From: Bryobacterales bacterium
Lineage (GTDB): Bacteria > Acidobacteriota > Terriglobia > Bryobacterales > Bryobacteraceae
Reading direction: 5' to 3'
Length of the DNA stretch: 7,353 nt
Assembly: GCA_003132865.1 (NCBI GenBank)
Contig: PKYZ01000551.1
Span: 5,720-13,072, forward strand
How positions within the stretch are numbered: position 1 is the first letter of the stretch; each line of letters begins with the position of its first letter. A model generated the notes under the pieces. It was not told the origin of the DNA. It worked only from the letters and a program-made list of their open reading frames with translations, and did no database searches. The position numbers were made by a program, and so were the translations under genes. This document shows positions 1-5,628 of this stretch, piece after piece.

Positions 1-3000
1 GTGCGGATTTCGTGGCTCATGTTGGCCAGGAAGCGGCTTTTCGCAACGTTGGCGGCATCGGCGCCCTCGCGTGCGCGAATCAGCTCCGCCTCGTATTGCT
101 TCCGCTCGGTGATATCTTCCGCAACACCGGCGATTCGAATCACTTGCCCGGCTTGGTCGCGGATGGGAAAGGCGCGGTCCCGGATCCATTTCTCCTGCCC
201 GTCAGGCGTTCGTATGCGGAATTCCGATTCGGTAGGTTCCCCCTCTGTTTCCCCCGCAAACAACAAATGGGCCCGTTCCAGGTCATCGGGACGGATCGCG
301 TCCGCCCAGGACATCGGGTTCCGGTAGACGCTGTCGCAGGTGCGGCCCCAAACCTGTTCATACGCAGGGCTGATATAGAGCATCTCGCAGGCTGCCGGGT
401 CCATCATCCAAAAGACTTCATGAATGTTCTCCGCGAGCTGGCGGAACTTCTCCTCGCTCGACCGCAGGGCTTGTTCGGCTTGCTTGCGCCCGGTGATATC
501 TCGAAAGAACCACACGCGCCCCATGCCCCCTTCCCTCCGCAGCTTGGTGGAATACCGTTCGAGTGTCCGGCCGTCCCTCAATTCAATTTCGCAATGGTCG
601 TTTGCATCCGGGTCGTCGTTAAGTTCTCGGATCCGCTGCAAGAAAGCATCGGGATCTTGCACGCGATCGAGGACCGCCGACAAGATCAGCGGAGGCTGGC
701 CGCCTATGGCGTAATCGGGCAGATTATCTGGAATACGAGGCAGGGGAATCCGCCAGACATCCAGGAACCTTTTGTTATGCGCCACGATTAGATTCTCATC
801 GTTCACGACAAGAATTCCGTCGAGCGACACGTCAAGTATGGCGCGGATTAGAGAGTTTTGAAATTCGCGCGCCTGCTCGGCTTGCTTGCGCTCGGTGATA
901 TCGGGGCTTAGACCGACATGCCCCAGGTACTCGCCACCCGGCGAAAAGCGCGGCTCCGCGTACGAGGCGAACCACCGCCACTCGCCATCGGCACGCCGGG
1001 CGCGCGTTTCGCACCTGAAAGGCGTATGGTCCCGCACGGCGCGCTGGAGTGCCCCGACGTACTCCGGCGCATCGTCCGGGTGAATCAGAAGCTGCCACTT
1101 GGTTCCCTCGACCTGTTCGAAGGTGGTACCGACGAGCTCCTGATATGCCCGGTTAATGAACTGGATGCCGCCCTCTGCGTTGGTTACCCACATCGCCGCC
1201 GGGCAACCGTCCGCCATTGTGCGGAAGCGCTCTTCACTCTCGCGCAACGCGTCCTCCGCCAGCTTGCGGTCGGTAATGTCCGAACTGAGGCCGATGTGGC
1301 CCAGGTACTCACCACCCGGCGACAGGCGCGGCTCCGCGTACGAGCCGAGCAATCGCCACTCGCCATCGGCACGCCGGACGCGCGCTTCGGCCCGGAAAGG
1401 CGCGTGCTCCCTCACCGCGCGGTGGAAGGCTCCTTCATACTCCGGCGCATCGTCCGGGTGAAGCGGCAACTGCCACTTGCTTATTTCTTGTTCGTAGGTT
1501 GTCCCCGCGAATTCCCGGCACGACCGGTTCATGAACTGACCCTGACCCTCTGCGCCGGTCACCCACATCATCGTCGGGCAACTGTCGGCCATGACGCGGA
1601 AGCGATCTTCGCTCTCGCAGAGCGCCTCTTCCGCCCGCTTGCGCTCCGTGATGTCTTCTACGTGGACCACAAAATATTGTGGGTTGCCGCCGCTGTCTCG
1701 TACCAGCGACATCCTCAAACGCGCCCACACCACATTTCCAGTGCGATGAATGTAGCGTTTTTCCGCCTCCAGGCATCCGCCCGGTTCCCTCATCCACTGC
1801 TCCATCTTCAGCAGGAAAGGCCCTTCATCATCGGGGTGGGTCAGTTCCGCCCAGGTGGTGGCACGCAGTTCCTGTTCGGAATATCCCAGTATCCGGCAAA
1901 GCGTCGCATTCGCCTGGATGATGCGCCCGTCCGGCGCGGCTACGGACATACCGAACGGCGCGTGTTCAAAAACCTCGCGAAATAGCTTTTCGCTTTCACG
2001 AAGCTTGCGCTCGGCCCGCACGCGCTTGCCGATGTCGTGGGCGATGGCGGAAGCGCCCACTACCTCCCCGGCTGGATTCCGGATCGGGGAGACAGAAAGC
2101 AAGACATCGACCAGAGTGCCGTCCTTCCGTCGGCGGACCGTTTCGCCAGGACTGACCCTGCAGCCCTTCCGGACGGTCCCGAGGTTCTGACGCACTTCGT
2201 CCGAGCGGCCAGGCGGAGCGAGAATGTCAACGTTCTTTCCGATGATTTCCTGGCTCGAGTAACCGAACAGCACTTCGGCGCCGTAGTTCCAACTGACGAT
2301 GGCGCCGTCCAGCCCTTCGCCGATGATCGCGTCGTCCGAGGATTCGACGATCGAGGCCAGCAGAGATCGGGTTTGCTCGGCCTTCTGGCGCTCCGAGATG
2401 TCGTGAACGATGGTGGAGATGGCCGCCACTTCACCGGCAGGGTTTCTGATGGCAGACGCCGTAACGGATACGTGAAAGCTTCGTCCGTCCTTGCGCAGGC
2501 ACAAACTCTCGTATTGGGAGACGGCGTTGCCCTGCAATATCTGTTGGGTGAAATGCGCCAGCCTGGGCAACCGTTCGGGCACCACAAGCATGGACACGTG
2601 CTTCCCGATCGCGTCTTCGGCAGAGTGGCCAAAAATCGCTTCCGCGCCGCGGTTCCAGGTGCGGATGAGACCTGCGGGCGTGTAGGCGACGATAGCTTCC
2701 TCGGAACTTTCCACAATCGCGGCGAGGAACGCTTGCGCTTCCGCGGCCGCCCGGCGCTCGGTCACGTCCTGTTTGATGGCAATGTAGCTGACGATTTCGC
2801 CATGGGAGTCCCGAACGGGGGTGATCCTCATCTCCTCGGTGTAGATAGTCCCGTTTTTCCGCCGGTTGATGACCTCGCCGTGCCAGACTCGCCCGGACGC
2901 GATGGTGTCCCAGATTTCTTTGTAGAACTCCGGCGATTGACGGCCGGATTTGAGGATGCGCGGATTTTGTCCGGCGGCTTCCTCGCGGCTGTATCCGGTC

Positions 3001-3158
3001 ATCGCCGTGAACGCGGGATTCACGTACTGAATTTGCCCGGAGGTATCGCAGATGACGACGGCATCCGCGGATTGCTCGACGGCCGCGACCAACCCAGCAC
3101 GCTCGACATCCGCTGGCCGGCTGTCGACCCGATCGACACAGGGAATGTGGCGAACCAA
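1..3158 (-). CDS. Multi-PAS sensor histidine kinase (3' end beyond window)
   Basis: Cytosolic signalling kinase expected to autophosphorylate a His and pass the phosphate to a response regulator. The window holds 1052 codons. Eight PAS domains end at repeated D-I/V-T-E-R-K-type linkers whose Asp lies near residues 131, 253, 375, 502, 627, 753, 887 and 1015, giving PAS1 18-135, PAS2 139-257, PAS3 261-380, PAS4 385-508, PAS5 511-632, PAS6 637-758, PAS7 762-892 and PAS8 896-1020. A short coiled linker then leads to the HisKA H-box FLANMSHEIRT, with phospho-acceptor H1049 (codon 12-14). The ATPase domain and any receiver domain lie past the left edge. I see no signal peptide or membrane helix, so the ligand is probably intracellular (redox, gas or small molecule); no haem- or flavin-specific motif is evident. 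PAS7 is of a different subtype (ends DGRTLE...GRVWFFRDIT). The start is TTG at 3158, set by an in-frame stop at 3183-3185 and a very strong ribosome site; the first 17 residues are unlike PAS. The Cys-rich membrane protein gene ends 90 nt upstream on the same strand. A phosphorelay hybrid kinase is equally possible. Confidence 0.93.
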   Translation of the reverse strand, partial: MVRHIPCVDRVDSRPADVERAGLVAAVEQSADAVVICDTSGQIQYVNPAFTAMTGYSREEAAGQNPRILKSGRQSPEFYKEIWDTIASGRVWHGEVINRRKNGTIYTEEMRITPVRDSHGEIVSYIAIKQDVTERRAAAEAQAFLAAIVESSEEAIVAYTPAGLIRTWNRGAEAIFGHSAEDAIGKHVSMLVVPERLPRLAHFTQQILQGNAVSQYESLCLRKDGRSFHVSVTASAIRNPAGEVAAISTIVHDISERQKAEQTRSLLASIVESSDDAIIGEGLDGAIVSWNYGAEVLFGYSSQEIIGKNVDILAPPGRSDEVRQNLGTVRKGCRVSPGETVRRRKDGTLVDVLLSVSPIRNPAGEVVGASAIAHDIGKRVRAERKLRESEKLFREVFEHAPFGMSVAAPDGRIIQANATLCRILGYSEQELRATTWAELTHPDDEGPFLLKMEQWMREPGGCLEAEKRYIHRTGNVVWARLRMSLVRDSGGNPQYFVVHVEDITERKRAEEALCESEDRFRVMADSCPTMMWVTGAEGQGQFMNRSCREFAGTTYEQEISKWQLPLHPDDAPEYEGAFHRAVREHAPFRAEARVRRADGEWRLLGSYAEPRLSPGGEYLGHIGLSSDITDRKLAEDALRESEERFRTMADGCPAAMWVTNAEGGIQFINRAYQELVGTTFEQVEGTKWQLLIHPDDAPEYVGALQRAVRDHTPFRCETRARRADGEWRWFASYAEPRFSPGGEYLGHVGLSPDITERKQAEQAREFQNSLIRAILDVSLDGILVVNDENLIVAHNKRFLDVWRIPLPRIPDNLPDYAIGGQPPLILSAVLDRVQDPDAFLQRIRELNDDPDANDHCEIELRDGRTLERYSTKLRREGGMGRVWFFRDITGRKQAEQALRSSEEKFRQLAENIHEVFWMMDPAACEMLYISPAYEQVWGRTCDSVYRNPMSWADAIRPDDLERAHLLFAGETEGEPTESEFRIRTPDGQEKWIRDRAFPIRDQAGQVIRIAGVAEDITERKQYEAELIRAREGADAANVAKSRFLANMSHEIR
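903..1655 (-). repeat. In-frame tandem duplication encoding PAS5 and PAS6
   Basis: Two adjacent units of 375 nt (1281-1655) and 378 nt (903-1280) encode closely similar PAS domains. A hand alignment of 923-1082 with 1301-1460 gives 24 mismatches in 160 positions, about 85% identity, including an unbroken identical stretch of about 22 nt near the end. The proteins share KWQL, HPDDAPEY, RRADGEWR, SYAEPR and SPGGEYLGH. The units differ by one codon in the EQ-(E/V) loop before KWQL. The other six PAS domains in the gene are far more divergent, so this pair probably arose by a more recent internal duplication or was homogenised by gene conversion. Confidence 0.85.
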
Positions 3159-3160
3159 CC

Positions 3161-3170
3161 GATCACCTCC
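3161..3170 (-). promoter_or_regulatory. Ten-nucleotide Shine-Dalgarno before the TTG start of the PAS kinase
   Basis: The minus strand reads GGAGGTGATC, complementary over all ten bases to the usual bacterial 16S rRNA 3' tail. The TTG codon follows after GG, so the GGAGG core sits 7 nt from the start. No ATG or GTG lies between the upstream in-frame stop (3183-3185) and the first PAS domain, so this site decides the start. Confidence 0.8.
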
Positions 3171-3248
3171 GAGGCAGGAACCTCATCTCCATATCGGCAG
3201 GCAATCGGAATGAGAATAGAGGGTTACCCGGTGAGCGAGCGGCCCGCG

Positions 3249-3806
3249 CTAAATGTGCCGGGACCGGTCTAAGACCAGATCCCCGTGCCGGCCGATCATG
3301 CGGTTCACAATGTGACAGTTCCAGCACACAGCCTGGTGGGACGCCAGAACGTCGGGCACGTCGGCCGCCGGCACATCGCGCCATTCGACGGTGCGGTGCT
3401 CCGCGTTCAGCAGGGCGGGTTTGTGGTCGGCCCATTGAATCTCGCCGATGGGGTTGCCGCACAGGGCACAGGTTTTGCCCTGATACCACTGGGTCAGGAT
3501 ATGGCGAACCAAGCAATCTTCCGGCGCGGCCTCGATCTGACGCAGGCACTCCTGGCCGCAATCCCGGTGCTCCGGCCACCGGGAACAGGACTTCAGCCGC
3601 AGATCCGGCTTGCCTTCCAACGTCGTCAGCAGTACGTGCCTGGTATCCACGACGACGCCGGCCGGCCGCCGATTCTCGGGGCACGTAATCACGCGGTCGC
3701 CGCGGTATTTCAGGTAAGCGCGGCCGAAGACTAGTCCGAGCACCACCAGCAGTCCCAACAGGACGAAAGCGCCCCATATAAGCACGTCCGGGCTGAACGT
3801 ATGCAT
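3249..3806 (-). CDS. Single-pass membrane protein with nine cysteines, function unknown
   Basis: I do not recognise this 185-residue protein. Residues 8-28 form one hydrophobic helix, followed at once by R29, K33, R35 and R38; by the positive-inside rule the soluble part is probably cytoplasmic, though this is inference. The soluble part has Cys at 42, 74, 83, 87, 98, 113, 116, 161 and 164. The pairs CALC (113-116, followed by G) and CWNC (161-164, followed by H) look like the two knuckles of a zinc ribbon; C83-x3-C87 could be a further site. CWNCH also fits the haem c pattern, but the predicted topology argues against it. Start ATG at 3806 is chosen because GGAAGGTGG lies 5 nt upstream; an ATG 14 codons further up (3848) would put a basic stretch before the helix and lacks a better ribosome site. 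The gene lies 90 nt upstream of the PAS kinase on the same strand, so co-transcription and a signalling link are possible. Confidence 0.75.
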   Translation of the reverse strand: MHTFSPDVLIWGAFVLLGLLVVLGLVFGRAYLKYRGDRVITCPENRRPAGVVVDTRHVLLTTLEGKPDLRLKSCSRWPEHRDCGQECLRQIEAAPEDCLVRHILTQWYQGKTCALCGNPIGEIQWADHKPALLNAEHRTVEWRDVPAADVPDVLASHQAVCWNCHIVNRMIGRHGDLVLDRSRHI

Positions 3807-3854
3807 ACAGTCCACCTTCCGGCGCGGGAGTTGCACGCGCCTCGCCACGGCCTA

Positions 3855-3860
3855 AGTATA
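3855..3860 (-). promoter_or_regulatory. Possible -10 box for the Cys-rich membrane protein gene
   Basis: The minus strand reads TATACT, five of six matches to the sigma-70 -10 consensus, about 50 nt before the ATG at 3806. No convincing -35 hexamer lies 16-18 nt further upstream, so this rests on the -10 element alone. It is set in a locally AT-richer patch within GC-rich DNA. Confidence 0.3.
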
Positions 3861-3931
3861 GGGATTAAAAGGCCCTCGCGGCCGCGACTGGGTCGTTTTC
3901 CACAACCCATTGGGTGCCTTGCCCCGAAGCA

Positions 3932-3949
3932 TTGCCCAGGCATGGGCAA
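3932..3949. promoter_or_regulatory. 18-bp inverted repeat in the divergent spacer
   Basis: TTGCCCA and TGGGCAA form perfect 7-bp arms around a 4-nt centre. The site ends 30 nt before the ATG of the exported protein gene. No T-run follows, so it is not an intrinsic terminator; an operator for a dimeric regulator or a leader hairpin would both fit. The right-arm octamer ATGGGCAA recurs at 3980-3987 over the start codon. A second, smaller palindrome (ACCCATTGGGT) lies about 25 nt upstream. Confidence 0.35.
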
Positions 3950-3979
3950 CGAACGCATAGCAGTGCGCGTCAGTCTGGT

Positions 3980-4570
3980 ATGGGCAAACGCGGCACTGTT
4001 GCACTGTGGGCTGCACTGGGGGCAGCACTGGCGCTCGCGGCCGTGCCGCTCGATCCGAGTGCCTCGCCCGACTACCAGGCGGTCGTTCACAAGTTCTCCC
4101 TGATCGAGCACGATCGCCTCAAGCCTGGCTCGCGCGTGGTGCTGACGCCCGCGGAGTTGAACGCCTACGCCCGCCAGGAAGTTGCCGAAGTGGCGCCCGA
4201 GGGCGTTCGCAATCCACGGCTCGAGTTGGGACCGGGAACGGCCACTGCCTCCGCGCTCATCGATTTCGGCAAGCTGCGGCGCGCGGAGGGGAAGCCGCCG
4301 GGACGGATCATGGCCTATCTGCTGGATGGCGAGCGGCCCGTTACCATCATCGCGCGCATCCGGTCGTCCGGTGGAACCGCGACCGTGGACGTGGAACAGG
4401 TGGAGATTTCCGGCGTCACCATCGAGGGGCGTATGCTCGACTTCCTGATCCACAGTTACGTCATGCAGGCCTACCCGAGCGCCAAGGTAGGCGAGCCTTT
4501 CGCGCTGGGCCACCGCATCGAGCGGCTGGATGTGCAGCCGTCGGCTGTGGGGATTGTTATCGGACGATAG
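3980..4570 (+). CDS. Exported protein of unknown function
   Basis: A 196-residue protein I cannot place in a named family. It opens with a signal peptide: K3 and R4, a hydrophobic core at about 5-21 rich in Ala and Leu, and a likely signal peptidase I site after A20 or A21. The mature part has no Cys, so it is not a lipoprotein. It has an LTPAELNAYAR segment near 55-65, a G-V-x-N-P-R-L-E-L segment near 75-83, and then alternating hydrophobic and polar strands (ATASALIDF, TATVDVEQVEISGVTIEG) suggesting an all-beta body with an Asp-Phe turn near 95-96. This loosely recalls secreted lipid-binding beta proteins of the DUF2993/TULIP sort, but that is a guess from pattern only. Start ATG 3980 fits the signal peptide; an in-frame ATG at 3914 would add 22 polar residues and spoil it. 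No clear ribosome site precedes 3980. The nucleoside hydrolase gene follows 59 nt downstream on the same strand. Confidence 0.75.
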   Translation: MGKRGTVALWAALGAALALAAVPLDPSASPDYQAVVHKFSLIEHDRLKPGSRVVLTPAELNAYARQEVAEVAPEGVRNPRLELGPGTATASALIDFGKLRRAEGKPPGRIMAYLLDGERPVTIIARIRSSGGTATVDVEQVEISGVTIEGRMLDFLIHSYVMQAYPSAKVGEPFALGHRIERLDVQPSAVGIVIGR

Positions 4571-4585
4571 CCGCGCTTCGCGCGG
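4571..4585 (+). terminator. Short GC hairpin directly after the exported protein gene
   Basis: CCGCGC and GCGCGG form a perfect 6-bp stem around TTC, beginning on the base after the TAG stop. No T-run follows, so it is at best a weak or Rho-assisted terminator, or an mRNA-end stabiliser between this gene and the nucleoside hydrolase. Confidence 0.3.
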
Positions 4586-4586
4586 C

Positions 4587-4607
4587 GGTGCTGGGTGTTG
4601 GGTGCTG
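4587..4607 (+). repeat. Three tandem heptamers between the exported protein and nucleoside hydrolase genes
   Basis: Three 7-bp units lie head to tail: GGTGCTG, GGTGTTG, GGTGCTG. A degenerate continuation (TCACTGG) follows at 4608-4614. The tract fills most of the 59-nt spacer and ends about 15-20 nt before the hydrolase start. It has the same 7-bp period as the repeats at 7042-7110, though with a different unit. Confidence 0.7.
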
Positions 4608-4629
4608 TCACTGGGTCGATAATGGCTGT

Positions 4630-5628
4630 ATGATTCTATGGCCGCTTCTCCTGCTGGCCGCCGCCGCGCCGCTGGCTGCCGACGAGGTGGTTTTCGACAC
4701 CGACTGCGGCTTTTTCGGCGACGATGGCGCCGCGCTGGCGATGGTTCTCCGGAGTCCCGAGAAGGTGCAGGTGGCCGCCATCACGGCGGTCTCGGGCAAT
4801 GTCTGGGCCGCCGAGAGCGCCGGATATCTCACGGAAATCCTCGGCTTGCTTGGCCATCCCGAAATCAAACCGTACATGGGCGCGCAAATGCCGCTCGTCC
4901 ACACGGCGGATATGGCCAAGCTGGAGGGTCCCCTGGAGTTTCAAGGCGCCTTCGGTACCCCGGTCAAACTCGCGCCGCAGGGACGGCCTGCGGCGATTGA
5001 CGCGCTGACCGCGCTGGCCGCCGCCGTCGAGCAAAACCCCGGTCAAATCACCATACTCGCGCTGGGACCGATGACCAATGTGGCCATGCTTCTGCGGCTG
5101 CACCCGGATCTGGAAGGGAAGATCAAGCGCATCGTCTTCATGGGCGGCAATGTGCACGTGCCGGGCAATGCGTCGGCCGCGGCGGAGTTCAACTTCTGGT
5201 TCGACCCGGAGGCGGCGCAAGCCGTGTTGCGGTCGCGCATTCCCGAGAAGGTCATGTTCCCACTGGACATTTGCAATCGCGCCGCGCTGACCAAGGCGCG
5301 CTTCGACGAGATTATCGCAGCCAAGACGCCGGTCACCGAGCGGTACAAAGAAGATTACGGCCTGCGTTATCCCGGCTTCGCCAAGAATCCCAACGCCACC
5401 GGATTCCTTTGGGACGAACTGGCTGCGGCGTGGCTGCTGGATACCGGGTTCGTGACAAAGTCCGATATGGAGTGGTTGGATATCGATACCCGCTTCGGCA
5501 AGACTTACGGCGCGACGGTTCCCCTGGAGCGCAGGCTAGCTCCCGGGGCCACGCCCGTGCGGGTGATGCTGGACCTGGATTATCCGCGTTTGTGGGGGCT
5601 TTACAAGCGGCTGTTGACGGCTAAGTGA
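4630..5628 (+). CDS. Exported inosine/uridine-preferring-type nucleoside hydrolase
   Basis: A 332-residue enzyme of the Ca-dependent nucleoside hydrolase family, which splits the N-glycosidic bond of ribonucleosides to give free base and ribose. A signal peptide (about 1-17, LLLLAAAAPLAA core) points to periplasmic or extracellular action, unlike the mostly cytosolic relatives; salvage of external nucleosides would fit. The N-terminal Ca/ribose motif is D23-T-D25-C-G...D31-D32, with two extra residues compared with DTDPGxDD enzymes. GPMTNVA at 146-152 supplies the Thr whose carbonyl binds Ca; MGG at 171-173 and G-N...E186-F-N188-F-W-F-D192-P-E-A-A are the family ribose-binding block. The C-terminal Ca ligand is D262, preceded by W261 where many bacterial enzymes have His; a Trp-Asp pair is known in the purine-preferring Trypanosoma vivax enzyme, so purine preference is a reasonable inference. 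Length and C-terminus are normal for the family. The ATG at 4630 fits the signal peptide; the ribosome site is weak. The 3' end overlaps the convergent glycosyltransferase. Confidence 0.93.
   Translation: MILWPLLLLAAAAPLAADEVVFDTDCGFFGDDGAALAMVLRSPEKVQVAAITAVSGNVWAAESAGYLTEILGLLGHPEIKPYMGAQMPLVHTADMAKLEGPLEFQGAFGTPVKLAPQGRPAAIDALTALAAAVEQNPGQITILALGPMTNVAMLLRLHPDLEGKIKRIVFMGGNVHVPGNASAAAEFNFWFDPEAAQAVLRSRIPEKVMFPLDICNRAALTKARFDEIIAAKTPVTERYKEDYGLRYPGFAKNPNATGFLWDELAAAWLLDTGFVTKSDMEWLDIDTRFGKTYGATVPLERRLAPGATPVRVMLDLDYPRLWGLYKRLLTAK
5521..5548. repeat. GC-rich inverted repeat at the glycosyltransferase stop codon
   Basis: CCCCTGGAGC (5521-5530) and GCTCCCGGGG (5539-5548) pair at 9 of 10 positions around an 8-nt loop; the glycosyltransferase stop (minus-strand TAG, 5536-5538) lies in that loop. 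The site is also inside the nucleoside hydrolase coding region. No T-run follows on the minus strand. It may be chance in GC-rich DNA or a stem that ends or protects the convergent transcripts. Confidence 0.3.

Noticed and set aside
2037..3272. Long open frame of 411 codons on the plus strand, with similar ones at 918-1985 and 12-791
   Set aside because: They lie opposite the PAS kinase in codon-aligned antisense frames. GC-rich codon bias leaves such frames open; the products show no domain, and the minus strand carries clear repeated PAS motifs and an H-box.
3312..3326. CWNCH as a haem c attachment site
   Set aside because: Basic residues right after the single helix predict a cytoplasmic soluble part, and the partner CALC pair fits a zinc ribbon better. 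Not excluded, but not the preferred reading.
3163..3777. 204-codon minus-strand frame and 149-codon plus-strand frame (3285-3734) over the Cys-rich gene
   Set aside because: The 185-residue frame has a membrane helix, paired CxxC knuckles and a good ribosome site; the alternatives have random-looking composition and no such signals.
3877..3886. CGCGGCCGCG palindrome in the divergent spacer
   Set aside because: A 10-bp all-GC palindrome is expected by chance in DNA of this composition and has no positional relation to either start.
4587..4618. G-quadruplex in the spacer before the nucleoside hydrolase
   Set aside because: Only three GGG runs are present, and the third is well separated; a standard four-run quadruplex is not met. 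The 7-bp tandem repeat explains the G pattern.
4006..4629. Upstream extension of the nucleoside hydrolase frame, open for over 200 codons before its ATG
   Set aside because: It runs out of frame through the exported protein gene, gives Arg/Gly-rich sequence, and would bury the signal peptide that starts at 4630.
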